DNA from: Flavobacterium sp. xlx-214
GTDB taxonomy: Bacteria; Bacteroidota; Bacteroidia; Flavobacteriales; Flavobacteriaceae
NCBI RefSeq assembly: GCF_013874595.1
Contig: NZ_CP059431.1
Span: forward strand, 744,001 to 808,000
Direction: 5' to 3'
DNA: 64,000 nucleotides
Below are positions 53,640 to 62,963 of the stretch, piece by piece. A model generated the notes under the pieces. The model was not told the origin of the DNA. It saw nothing but the letters and a program-made list of their open reading frames with translations, and did no database searches. The first letter of the stretch is position 1. Every line of letters starts with the position of its first letter. The translations under genes were made by a program, and so were the position numbers.

Positions 53640-53975
53640 TTATACAAAAACAGGAGGTCCGCGAAGTTGAACAAAATCAAACGAAGTTTCATGTAAAGAT
53701 ACATGGTAAGCAACATTTAATTTTGGATAATAAGTAGTAGGATAAAAGTGAATTACATCTGTAGAAACAGTTGTAAATGGACTTAAAGTAAAATGACAAA
53801 TTTGACAATCATCAGAATGATGACTTGCATATTTATCGTGTTTTGTATGCTGATGAGATGTTTCTGATAAATAATCAGTAACTAAATGCGTATAAGTATG
53901 CACCGATTGAAACATAAGCGTTACCATAACGCACATGCTTAAGAACATCGATATAAAACGCTTATTTAGTCTCAT
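53640..53975 (-). CDS. Small exported His/Cys-rich protein
   Basis: This 111-aa protein has an N-terminal hydrophobic segment (about 8-25) and then a His-rich stretch, SHQHTKHDKYASHHSDD, followed by CQICHF. It resembles small proteins found upstream of metal-linked TonB receptors in Bacteroidota. It is 42 bp upstream of the receptor on the same strand. Confidence 0.78.
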   Translation of the reverse strand: MRLNKRFISMFLSMCVMVTLMFQSVHTYTHLVTDYLSETSHQHTKHDKYASHHSDDCQICHFTLSPFTTVSTDVIHFYPTTYYPKLNVAYHVSLHETSFDFVQLRGPPVFV

Positions 53976-54019
53976 TTTACAAAAGTAACCATTTTATTTA
54001 TTTGTTGCAACGAATTGTT

Positions 54020-55189
54020 TTACAACTGTTTCTTTCTTTGGTAAACCTTTCTTGATACAAAGTAAAAATAAATCAATCCTATAAAGGCTAGTAAACCAGA
54101 CAATAAAAACAAATGACCAAAACTTGAAAACGCCGTTGCCAAAAAACCACTTAATACCATACCTATACCAATGCCTAAATCGTAAAAAGAAAAGAAGGTT
54201 GAATTGGCTGTACCACGCTGATCGTTTGTACCTATATTAATAATCATTGTTTGAAAGGATGGCGATGCCATACCGTAACCTAAACCAATAAATAATGCCG
54301 AACCAAAATACAACAATTCAGATGTTGCCAAACCAAAAGCGGTATATCCTAATGTAATAATAAATAAAGACGTTAACATTAAAGGCGTTACATAGCCTTT
54401 ATCTAACAACCTACCCGCAAAAAAACGCGAAGCTGCCATACCAATAGCCATAAACAAAAAGAAAAAGCCTGTACTGGTTATTTTTAATTCGTTTAAGCCA
54501 AACTTAGCTGCATACGTAAAAACCATTCCAAAACTAATTGCAATAAACAAAACATTAACCCCAATAGGCAATGCGGGTTTTAATATAAATCGATCTAATG
54601 ATAGTATTTGTTTTTCTTTTAAAGCGCGTTTAGGAACCTTTATAAACAAAGCCGTAATCAACCCAATAATACCAACGGTAATGGTACTGTAAAAATTATA
54701 TTCAAACGGATAATGCTCATACAAATACAAACCAATAAAAGGTCCAATTGCCATGGCAACCGTTGTGGTTAATCCAAAAAAGCCTAACCCCTCACCTCTA
54801 CGAGCCGATGGTATAATATCAATAGCTACTGTACTACTGCTTGTGGTTATAACACTCCACGTTACGCCATGTAACATACGTGCTATTACAAACAATACAA
54901 GGGTTGATGCCCACATATAACCAAAGTACACAAACACAAAAAAGAAATACGCAATAATGTATACCTTTTTGCGTGAATACGCATCAACAATATACCCCGA
55001 AAACGGACGTACAATTAATGTTGCTATAATATAACTTGCCAAAACCAATCCAGTTTCAACTTCGGTAGCACCATACTTAGTACCAATATAAAAGGGCATA
55101 GTAGCACCAATTAAGTAAAAAGCAAACCCCATTAAAAAGTTTGCAATGCAGGCATTCATAAAATTGCCCGACCATAATTTATCTTTCAT
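54020..55189 (-). CDS. MFS transporter
   Basis: This 389-aa major facilitator has about 12 membrane helices. The loop 2-3 motif is GYIVDAYSRKKVYI (near consensus GxxxDRxGRR), with GEGLGFFGLTTTVAMAIGPF in helix 5. The substrate is unknown; a drug-efflux-like profile is likely. I chose the ATG at 55189; the upstream TTG is less favoured. It is in line with the metal cluster but separated by 44 bp. Confidence 0.88.
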   Translation of the reverse strand: MKDKLWSGNFMNACIANFLMGFAFYLIGATMPFYIGTKYGATEVETGLVLASYIIATLIVRPFSGYIVDAYSRKKVYIIAYFFFVFVYFGYMWASTLVLFVIARMLHGVTWSVITTSSSTVAIDIIPSARRGEGLGFFGLTTTVAMAIGPFIGLYLYEHYPFEYNFYSTITVGIIGLITALFIKVPKRALKEKQILSLDRFILKPALPIGVNVLFIAISFGMVFTYAAKFGLNELKITSTGFFFLFMAIGMAASRFFAGRLLDKGYVTPLMLTSLFIITLGYTAFGLATSELLYFGSALFIGLGYGMASPSFQTMIINIGTNDQRGTANSTFFSFYDLGIGIGMVLSGFLATAFSSFGHLFLLSGLLAFIGLIYFYFVSRKVYQRKKQL

Positions 55190-55204
55190 ACTATATAAAA
55201 CCAA

Positions 55205-55236
55205 GAAAAGTTTCTACTTGTTATAGAAACTTTCTT
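55205..55236 (-). terminator. asd: Weak terminator after asd
   Basis: The stem AAAGTTTCTA / TAGAAACTTT (10 bp) is followed by a T-rich stretch on the minus strand. Confidence 0.55.
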
Positions 55237-55263
55237 AGTACGTTTTGTAAAATTATAAGGTTG

Positions 55264-56256
55264 TTATCCTATTAAATGGTTTGCTAACAAATATTCGGCA
55301 ATTTGAATGGTATTGGTTGCAGCACCTTTTCGTAAGTTATCGGCAACAATCCACATATTCAATGTATTTGGCTGACTTTCATCTCTACGGATTCTTCCTA
55401 CAAATACCTCGTTTTTATTTTGTGCGTACAAAGGCATTGGGTAGGTAAACGTATCTAAATTATCTTGTACCATAATTCCTTCCGTTTCTTGCAACAAGGC
55501 ACGTACTTTGTTTACATCAAAATCGTTTTCAAACTCAATATTAACCGCTTCACTATGTCCACCAACTACCGGAATACGCACAGCAGTAGCCGTAACCTTA
55601 ATGGTATCGTCGCCCATAATTTTTTTGGTTTCATTGGTCAATTTCATTTCTTCTTTGGTATATCCATTGTCTAAGAAACTATCGCAATGAGGAATAGCAT
55701 TGCGGTGAATTTGGTATTTATATGCCATTTCACCTTGCACGCCATTGTATTCGTTTTCTAATTGTTGTACCGCTTTTACACCTGTACCTGTAATAGATTG
55801 ATAGGTAGAAACCACTACACGCTTAATGTTGTATGCCTTGTGCAAGGGTGCCAATGCCATAACCAACTGAATAGTAGAACAGTTAGGATTGGCAATAATT
55901 TTATCGTCTTTAGTTAACACATTTGCATTGATTTCTGGAACAACCAATTTTTTGGTTGGATCCATTCTCCAAGCCGATGAGTTGTCAACAACCGTAATAC
56001 CTGCCGCGGCAAACTTTGGTGCCCACTCTAATGATGTTTCTCCACCTGCCGAAAACAATGCCACATCGGGTTTCATTTCAACGGCTGTTTGCAAATTTAC
56101 CACCTTATACTTCTTATCCTTAAAAGCTATTTCCTTACCAACCGATTTCTCCGATGCTACCGGAATTAATTCTGTTACAGGAAAATTACGTTCTGCTAAA
56201 ACATTTAGCATTACCTCGCCAACCATTCCGGTTGCGCCAACTACAGCTACTTTCAT
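55264..56256 (-). CDS. asd: Aspartate-semialdehyde dehydrogenase
   Basis: This 330-aa enzyme reduces beta-aspartyl phosphate to aspartate semialdehyde with NADPH, a branch point to Lys/DAP, Met and Thr. GATGMVGEVML at residues 7-17 binds NADP; the catalytic Cys126 is in IANPNCSTIQ. GTGVKAVQQLENEY and IPVVGGHSEAVNIEF are standard. It stands as a single gene here. Confidence 0.95.
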   Translation of the reverse strand: MKVAVVGATGMVGEVMLNVLAERNFPVTELIPVASEKSVGKEIAFKDKKYKVVNLQTAVEMKPDVALFSAGGETSLEWAPKFAAAGITVVDNSSAWRMDPTKKLVVPEINANVLTKDDKIIANPNCSTIQLVMALAPLHKAYNIKRVVVSTYQSITGTGVKAVQQLENEYNGVQGEMAYKYQIHRNAIPHCDSFLDNGYTKEEMKLTNETKKIMGDDTIKVTATAVRIPVVGGHSEAVNIEFENDFDVNKVRALLQETEGIMVQDNLDTFTYPMPLYAQNKNEVFVGRIRRDESQPNTLNMWIVADNLRKGAATNTIQIAEYLLANHLIG

Positions 56257-56790
56257 AGATAAATTTGGGTTAATGATTTAAAATTTGCAGTAGCAAAAAT
56301 AGGTAATTTTAAGTTATGTTTTTATACCCATTATTTTGTTTTTAATAACACATAACGTTTTCACTTTTGTTTGCGGTTATTAATGCTCAACATAGTAATA
56401 TAAAACCAACTTTAATGATAAGGATGAATTTACTAAACTATGCTTAGCACTAAACTAGACATTACTTATTTAGATATGATACTAACTAGAGTTTACAATG
56501 GAACACAGTTCATTAAATTTGAGATTACGAACACAACGTCGGTTCAAACTAGCTTGACAAGAACTTGTTATTAATCTTAATTATGACACGAGTTAGATAT
56601 CCTCACAAACATTGAAAACAATTGGTACATGCCATATATATAGAACAACTTGCGTTGTTTGTATTAATTAATAAAAATTCGTGTAAAGATACTTAAATTT
56701 AGTTTTCTGTAATAAAACCTTAACGTTTTATGAGCAAAAACTAATATAAGTAAAAAAAGACTATAGTAATACATCAGTTTAAAAAAACAA
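56257..56790. other. Gene-free intergenic region of about 530 bp
   Basis: No open frame of supportable length is present on either strand. It lies between the asd start and the end of the next gene. A short ACAACTTGCGTTGT stem is visible near 56643-56656. It may be decayed sequence, but no recognisable gene remnant was found. Confidence 0.5.
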
Positions 56791-56821
56791 AAAAATCCAT
56801 CTTTATATAAGATGGATTTTT
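56791..56821 (-). terminator. Terminator of the endonuclease-like gene
   Basis: Arms AAAAATCCATCTT (56791-56803) and AAGATGGATTTTT (56809-56821) match perfectly. Confidence 0.85.
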
Positions 56822-56825
56822 ATTG

Positions 56826-57893
56826 TTACTGTTCTTTAATTAAGTAAATATATACCGGAAAGTGATCACTAAAACCAGGCTCTCCGCTTAATTGGTTACG
56901 CAATGGGTACCCTTTGTATTGTCCTGTTTTTTGTACCAAGAAAGGTTTGTTAAAAATACCTACTTTCCAATAACGGTAAGAAGAATAGTCTTTTCTTAAC
57001 AAAGGCTCTGATAAAATAATTTGATCAAAAATATCCCAAGCATCGCGGTAAGCAATGGTACCGTGCCCCTCTTTATACAATTGGTACATAGGGTTAAACA
57101 TGCCGCCTTCTTTCACTTCTTCTTTCTTTGCTTTGGCGTTTAATACTTCTTTCACCGATTTATTATATGGTCCATCATTTAAATCGCCCATCGTCATTAC
57201 TTTTGCGTTTGGGTTGATTTGATATAAAGAATCGATTATTTTTTTGTTTAAAGCTGCGGCTGCCTCACGATTAGGGCTGCTTTTCTTTTCGCCACCAGAA
57301 CGCGATGGCCAGTGGTTTACAATAAAGTGCATTTCTTCACCATCAAGCAAACCTGTAACCAATAGTTGATCGCGAGTATAAATACGTTTGCCTTTACCGT
57401 TGTTATCGTTTTTATACTTGGCATCGCTGGCATCATAAATATATAACGGTATGTTTTTAGAGCTTGTTGGTTTAAAGTGTTTGGTTTGATAAAGTAACGC
57501 TACATCAATACCACGACGGTCTGGCGAATCGTAATGCACAATACCGTAACCTGCTTTTTGCAATTTGGGCATGGCTACTAAATCTTCTAACACTTTTTTG
57601 TTTTCTAATTCGCTAACCCCTAAAATAGTAGGCATATTTGGGTTTTCATCGGTACCTATTTCAGCAATAGCTCTGCTTAGGTTTTCTAATTTTTGTTGGT
57701 ATTTTTTACCATCCCAGCTGCGTTCTCCTTTCGGTGTCCATTCTTCATCGTAAATTTTTTCATCTCTAATGGTATCAAACAAGTTTTCTAAGTTGTAAAA
57801 ACTTACGGTATGTACCATATACGATTTTTTTTGCGCCTGTGTTGCAACAGTACCGCCAAGCAAAGCTACTAAAAGTAGTAATTTTAGTTTCAT
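56826..57893 (-). CDS. Secreted endonuclease/exonuclease/phosphatase family protein
   Basis: This 355-aa protein has a signal peptide (1-20, ending ATQAQ) and the EEP fold. SFYNLENLFD carries the early Asn. Later come GVSELENKK (Glu), NHWPSR (His), MTMGDLNDGPYN (Asp/Asn) and the C-terminal FSDHFPVYIYL (Asp-His). Substrates in this family are DNA, RNA or phosphoesters; here it is periplasmic or secreted. It is divergent from a TonB receptor locus that it probably serves. Confidence 0.88.
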   Translation of the reverse strand: MKLKLLLLVALLGGTVATQAQKKSYMVHTVSFYNLENLFDTIRDEKIYDEEWTPKGERSWDGKKYQQKLENLSRAIAEIGTDENPNMPTILGVSELENKKVLEDLVAMPKLQKAGYGIVHYDSPDRRGIDVALLYQTKHFKPTSSKNIPLYIYDASDAKYKNDNNGKGKRIYTRDQLLVTGLLDGEEMHFIVNHWPSRSGGEKKSSPNREAAAALNKKIIDSLYQINPNAKVMTMGDLNDGPYNKSVKEVLNAKAKKEEVKEGGMFNPMYQLYKEGHGTIAYRDAWDIFDQIILSEPLLRKDYSSYRYWKVGIFNKPFLVQKTGQYKGYPLRNQLSGEPGFSDHFPVYIYLIKEQ

Positions 57894-57963
57894 AACAATA
57901 TTAAGTTAACATGAAGTTTTAAACAAAACTGTTGACAAAATTAATTAATATTTATAAAATATA

Positions 57964-57971
57964 TACCTTTG
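57964..57971 (+). promoter_or_regulatory. -7 box of the TonB receptor-DUF5689 operon
   Basis: TACCTTTG matches TAnnTTTG, 59 bp before the ATG. A TTGACA at 57932 is upstream but the spacing is long. Confidence 0.4.
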
Positions 57972-58030
57972 CAGCATGTTAAGTTTATTTTAAGCTTCGC
58001 AAATTTTAAATAACTCATTATTAGTTTTTT

Positions 58031-60820
58031 ATGAAAAAATTACTACTTTGTATTTTTTTAATGCTATTTACAGTGGCATCTTGGGCACAAGAAACAGAGT
58101 TACGTGGTTTGGTAGTTGATGCAAAAACGCAGAAACCCTTATTCAATGTAACAGCAAATTTAACCAACACTAATTTATCGGCAACTACAAATGAAGAAGG
58201 TACGTTTGTAATTACAAACCCAACTGCGGGTAGCCAAGTGTTGCTTATTAACTTTACGGGGTACACCCAAAAACGTTTTGCTTTAGAAGTTTCTACAACA
58301 GAAAGTATCGATTTAGGTACTATTTATTTAGAAGAAGATTTAACTTCTGAACAACAGTTAAGTTTAATTACGTTAACCGAAAACGATTTAGGTGATGACA
58401 ATTCGGGTTCTGAAACTACTTCGGGTTTACTACAAGCATCACGTGATGCTTTTCAACAAGCAGCAGCTTTTAACTGGGGGCAAGCACGTTTTAGAGTACG
58501 TGGACTTGATAACGAGTATGGAAATACGTTTATTAACGGTATTTCTATGAACAAAATTTACGATGGTCGCCCGCAATATTCTAACTGGGGTGGTTTAAAT
58601 GATGCTACACGTAACCAAGAGTTTACCACAGGATCAATGCCAGATGATTATACTTTTGGTGGTATTTTAGGTAACCAAGCTATTAACACACGTGCATCGT
58701 TTATGCGTACAGGTACTCGTATTTCTTTATCGGGTACTAATACCAACTACAACGGACGTGCTATGGCAACTTACGGATCTGGTATGACAGCAAACGGATG
58801 GGCATATGCAGCATCAGGATCGTATCGTATGGCAAAAGAAGGTTTCTTTGATGGAACAGATTACGATGCAAAATCGTTCTTTTTAGCTATCGAGAAAAAA
58901 ATCAACAGCAAACACAGCATCAACTTATCTTCTATTTACGCGCAAAACAGCCGTGGTAAAAACTCGCCAAACACACAAGAAGTAATTGATTTAAAAGGAT
59001 ACAAATACAACTCATACTGGGGGTATCAAAACGGTAAAAAACGCAACTCTCGCGATAAAGATGTAGAAGAGCCTTTATTTATTTTGAGCCATTACTGGAA
59101 CATCAGTGAAAAATCGAGCTTAAATACCAATGTAGCATATCAGTTTGGAAAAATATCAAACACTCGTTTAGATTACAACGGTGCTAACAATCCAGACCCT
59201 ACCTATTATAAAGAATTGCCAAGTTATTACATGAACTTGCACAATACAGATGGTGCCAACCCAATTTGGGCTCCTAATTATACTAAGGCTGATGAAGCAA
59301 GAGCTAATTTCTTAGAAAACGCTCAAATTGATTGGAACCGTTTGTACAAACAAAATGCTAAAGACTCATTAGGCGGTGCTTCTGTAAACGCTTTATATGC
59401 AGATGTTATGCAAGACAAACAGTTAACAGCTAACACCTTATTTAACACACAATTATCAAACATCATTGGTTTTAATGCTGGTTTAACGTACCGCAATTTA
59501 TATTCTGAAAACTATCAAGAAATGATTGATTTATTAGGTGGATCATATTTAGTTGATAAAGATTTATTCTTAAAAGCTGAAAACGGTGACTCTGACTTAA
59601 ACAATCCTAACAGAAAAATTTACGAAGGAGACCGTTACGGATACAATTACATTATGCGCGCTAATGTGGTAGATTTATTTACTCAGTTTAAATTTAACTT
59701 TGGTAAGTTTGATTTCTATTTAGCACAAAACGCATCGTACACAGATTATCAAAGAGATGGTTTGTATAAAAACGGATTGTATGCAGATACTTCTTTTGGA
59801 AAAGGACAAAAAGTATCGTTTGAAAACTACGGTTTTAAAGGGGGTGCAACGTACAAAGTTACTGGTCAACACATTTTAAACTTTAACGCAAGTTATTACA
59901 CCAAAGCGCCATCAATTCGAAACAGCTACTCAAACGTACGCATTAGTGATGCTACAATTGACGGTTTAACAGATGAGAAAGTTTTTGGTACCGATTTAAG
60001 TTACATCATTCGTACACCTAAATTAAAAGGTCGTATTGGTGCCTATTTCAATGAAATTAAAGACGCTGCTGAAGTTGCTTTCTTCTATGCCGATGGTATT
60101 GATGTAGATACAGACACCCCTAGTGATTTTGTTTCTGAAGTAACACGTAACATTAGCAAACAAAGTATGGGCTTAGAGTTTGGTGCAGAATACCAAGCAA
60201 CTAAAACCATTAAAGTTACTGCTGCTGCCAACTTTGGCCAGGCAATTTACTCAGACAATGCAGATGTTTACTTAAACGTAGACAGCCGTCGTGAAAATGG
60301 TTTAAACCCAATGGTAAACTACGGTACAAGTTACATTAAAAACTACCGTATTGCAGGAAGCCCACAACAAGCATACTCTTTAGGAATTGAATACCGCGAT
60401 CCTAACTATTGGTGGATTGGGGCTAATGCTAACTTCTTAACCGATTTGTATTTAGATATTTCGCCATTGTTAAGAACCAACAATTTCTTTGCAGAACCAG
60501 GACAAAGTGGTGCCGCTTTTTCTGATATTGATACCAACACAGCGCGCAACTTATTAAAACAAGAAAAACTAGACGATATTTTCTTATTAAATATTACAGG
60601 AGGTAAATCTTGGAGAATTAGCGGAAAAACCTTTGGTTTCTTTGCCTCTATTAACAACGTTTTAGGTTTAGAATACAAAACTGGTGGTTTTGAACAAGCA
60701 CGTAATGCAAATTACCGCGAATTGTTAATGGATCACGCAAGTGGTACACGTTCATTTGGTCCTAAGTATTTCTACGGGTACGGCAGAACTTATTTCTTAA
60801 ACTTATACATCAACTTTTAA
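58031..60820 (+). CDS. TonB-dependent receptor with carboxypeptidase-like domain
   Basis: At 929 aa, the signal peptide (ASWAQ) is followed by a CarboxypepD_reg-like domain (about 20-105), a plug (LLQASRDAFQQAAAFNWGQ, RFRVRGLDNEYGNTFING) and a large barrel. There is no SusD partner downstream; instead two lipoproteins of other families follow. The adjacent EEP enzyme suggests import of products from nucleic acid or phosphoester breakdown, as inference only. Confidence 0.9.
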   Translation: MKKLLLCIFLMLFTVASWAQETELRGLVVDAKTQKPLFNVTANLTNTNLSATTNEEGTFVITNPTAGSQVLLINFTGYTQKRFALEVSTTESIDLGTIYLEEDLTSEQQLSLITLTENDLGDDNSGSETTSGLLQASRDAFQQAAAFNWGQARFRVRGLDNEYGNTFINGISMNKIYDGRPQYSNWGGLNDATRNQEFTTGSMPDDYTFGGILGNQAINTRASFMRTGTRISLSGTNTNYNGRAMATYGSGMTANGWAYAASGSYRMAKEGFFDGTDYDAKSFFLAIEKKINSKHSINLSSIYAQNSRGKNSPNTQEVIDLKGYKYNSYWGYQNGKKRNSRDKDVEEPLFILSHYWNISEKSSLNTNVAYQFGKISNTRLDYNGANNPDPTYYKELPSYYMNLHNTDGANPIWAPNYTKADEARANFLENAQIDWNRLYKQNAKDSLGGASVNALYADVMQDKQLTANTLFNTQLSNIIGFNAGLTYRNLYSENYQEMIDLLGGSYLVDKDLFLKAENGDSDLNNPNRKIYEGDRYGYNYIMRANVVDLFTQFKFNFGKFDFYLAQNASYTDYQRDGLYKNGLYADTSFGKGQKVSFENYGFKGGATYKVTGQHILNFNASYYTKAPSIRNSYSNVRISDATIDGLTDEKVFGTDLSYIIRTPKLKGRIGAYFNEIKDAAEVAFFYADGIDVDTDTPSDFVSEVTRNISKQSMGLEFGAEYQATKTIKVTAAANFGQAIYSDNADVYLNVDSRRENGLNPMVNYGTSYIKNYRIAGSPQQAYSLGIEYRDPNYWWIGANANFLTDLYLDISPLLRTNNFFAEPGQSGAAFSDIDTNTARNLLKQEKLDDIFLLNITGGKSWRISGKTFGFFASINNVLGLEYKTGGFEQARNANYRELLMDHASGTRSFGPKYFYGYGRTYFLNLYINF

Positions 60821-60831
60821 TTGAAAGTGAT

Positions 60832-61440
60832 ATGAAAAAAATAAATTATATATTCCCTATAGCGGCTATTGCTCTTACAAGTTTGTTTACAGCATGTAGC
60901 CCAGAAGATGAGCAAGTATTACCTAAAATTAACAATACTATTTTTGAAGTAGATTTTAAAGGTGCTAGCACAAAAGAGTTTGACGAAACACCTTATACTA
61001 ATTTTGCGGAAGCAGGTACAAGAAAATGGGAAGGAAAAAAAGACGCAAGATCTGAGAACGAATATTACGAATTTTCACCTTTTCAAAGCAACCAACAGTT
61101 AAACGTTGCGTGGTTTGTAACCCCAGCCATTAATATTGATGCGGCAAATGTAAAACGTCTTACTTTTCAATCGTCACAACACCACGTAGTAAACAGTACC
61201 AATAACAACTTAGAGTTGTATGTTTCTAACAACTTTACAGGCGATGTTGCTACCGCTACTTGGGTAAAATTTGAGTTTAAAAAACCTGAAGCTGGTTCTA
61301 AAAACTATGTATGGGTAAATTCTGGTGGTATTAACTTAAAAGAATTTAGCGGCAACATACATATTGCTTTTAAAGCAACAGGCGGAACTGCAAGTGCAAA
61401 CGCTGGTTCTTATATGATTGATAACATTAAAGTATTTTAA
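60832..61440 (+). CDS. Choice-of-anchor-J-like lipoprotein
   Basis: This 202-aa protein has a lipobox ending TAC (Cys22), then SPEDEQ. A beta-sandwich-like domain follows (VDFKGASTKEFDETPYTNFA, WFVTPAINIDAANVKRLTF, LYVSNNFTGD), which fits DUF5017/choice-of-anchor J type surface domains. It is 11 bp after the receptor. Confidence 0.78.
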   Translation: MKKINYIFPIAAIALTSLFTACSPEDEQVLPKINNTIFEVDFKGASTKEFDETPYTNFAEAGTRKWEGKKDARSENEYYEFSPFQSNQQLNVAWFVTPAINIDAANVKRLTFQSSQHHVVNSTNNNLELYVSNNFTGDVATATWVKFEFKKPEAGSKNYVWVNSGGINLKEFSGNIHIAFKATGGTASANAGSYMIDNIKVF

Positions 61441-61451
61441 TTAAAGTAACA

Positions 61452-62831
61452 ATGAAAGCTATAAAATATACCTTTTTAAGTTTAGCAATTGCTACAACTT
61501 TAATAACAACAAGCTGTGCCAATAGCGACGATGTTTCGGTACCAACTATTGAGTACCACCAAGCTACACCTACTATAACATTAGACCAATTGTATGCTAA
61601 AGCAAACACAACATTGCAACAATATACAGAAAACGATATTATAGAGGCATATGTATCATCTAGCGATGAAGGCGGTACGTTTTACAAATCGGTATCTTTT
61701 CAAAATTTAGAAGGTACTTTAGGTTTTTCGGTACCCGTTGATATGTACAACATTGTAAACGATATGGCTCCAGGGCGCAAAGTATACATCTATTTAAAAG
61801 ATATGCACTTTATGATTGCCAATGGATCTTTGGTTGTAGGTGATATCTTTGAAGAAACAAGTGTGGGTAGAATGTCAAAATCTGATTTCTACAAAAAAGT
61901 ACTGCCTTCAAATGTCAAAGTAGCTGAAAAAGATTTGGTACACACCAGAACGCTTGCTGAATTAAAAAGCGACAAATACATAAACACTTTAGTAGAAATT
62001 GAAAAAGTACAATTTGCTGATAAAGCAGTTGGAAAAACGTACTACGATGCGGCTAATGTTTTAGGCGGTGCAACCAATCACAATATTGAAGACGCTACAG
62101 GTACCATGATTTTTAGAACAAGCGAGTTTGCTAAGTTTGCATCACAGGTTGTGGTGAAAAACAGCGGTAAAATTCGTGGTGTTTTAACTAAGTTCAACAG
62201 CGATTACCAATTTATGGCGCGCACATTTAATGATATTCAGTTAACAGAAGATCGCATTGGCGAAGATCCTGGAAACGGAGAAGAACCAACTGCACCAACC
62301 AATCTTTTCTTTACTGGATCAGATTTTGAAAACTGGGCTAGCTTTACAGGTGGTGTAAACAACTTTGGTTTAAAATCATATGCTGTTCAAGGTATGGGTA
62401 CTGGGGCTTTAGGCACTAACTCGTTACACATCAATGGTACGCCAACAGCTAATGATTATGTTTTCACTATTATGGCATCAGCTAAAGGAACCATTCCTGC
62501 AACACCAACCAAAATTACGTTCTGGGTAAAAGGTACATCAACCAAATCATTATCTTTAAACATTTACCGTGCTGGTTCAGGATACGATGTATTTAACGTA
62601 TCTAACCTAAACAGTATGGCAGTAACATTAAACAAAGCCGATCTTAATGATGCAGGCAATGGTACTAATGCGTATGCTGGCACAATAGATACGAATGGCA
62701 AATGGGTTAAAGTAACCTTAAATATTTCTAATGTTGCTATAAACACGGCTGCTACTGGTGATATTTTTGCTCTAAAAGTAGGTAGCAATGCTGCTTATGA
62801 TTTACATATTGATAATTTTGAAATTCATTAA
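61452..62831 (+). CDS. DUF5689-domain lipoprotein
   Basis: This 459-aa protein has a lipobox ending TTSC (Cys22), then ANSDD. A DUF5689 region (about 40-285: NDIIEAYVSSSDEGGTFYKSV, KVYIYLKDMHFMIANGSLVVG) is followed by a linker and a C-terminal carbohydrate-binding-like beta-sandwich (about 285-459: GSDFENWASFTGGVNNFGLK). It is the last gene of the operon with a terminator. Confidence 0.82.
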   Translation: MKAIKYTFLSLAIATTLITTSCANSDDVSVPTIEYHQATPTITLDQLYAKANTTLQQYTENDIIEAYVSSSDEGGTFYKSVSFQNLEGTLGFSVPVDMYNIVNDMAPGRKVYIYLKDMHFMIANGSLVVGDIFEETSVGRMSKSDFYKKVLPSNVKVAEKDLVHTRTLAELKSDKYINTLVEIEKVQFADKAVGKTYYDAANVLGGATNHNIEDATGTMIFRTSEFAKFASQVVVKNSGKIRGVLTKFNSDYQFMARTFNDIQLTEDRIGEDPGNGEEPTAPTNLFFTGSDFENWASFTGGVNNFGLKSYAVQGMGTGALGTNSLHINGTPTANDYVFTIMASAKGTIPATPTKITFWVKGTSTKSLSLNIYRAGSGYDVFNVSNLNSMAVTLNKADLNDAGNGTNAYAGTIDTNGKWVKVTLNISNVAINTAATGDIFALKVGSNAAYDLHIDNFEIH

Positions 62832-62853
62832 GAAACAAAATCACATCATCATA

Positions 62854-62886
62854 AAAAAAGCTGCTTTCAATGAAAGCAGCTTTTTT
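62854..62886 (+). terminator. Strong terminator after the DUF5689 gene
   Basis: Arms AAAAAAGCTGCTTTCA (62854-62869) and TGAAAGCAGCTTTTTT (62871-62886), 16 bp with a single-base loop. Confidence 0.9.
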
Positions 62887-62963
62887 ATTGCAAACAATAT
62901 ACAAATAGGCAATACACACTCGTGGTAATTTTGTATCTTTAAAAAATCTCAAAAACATACTTT

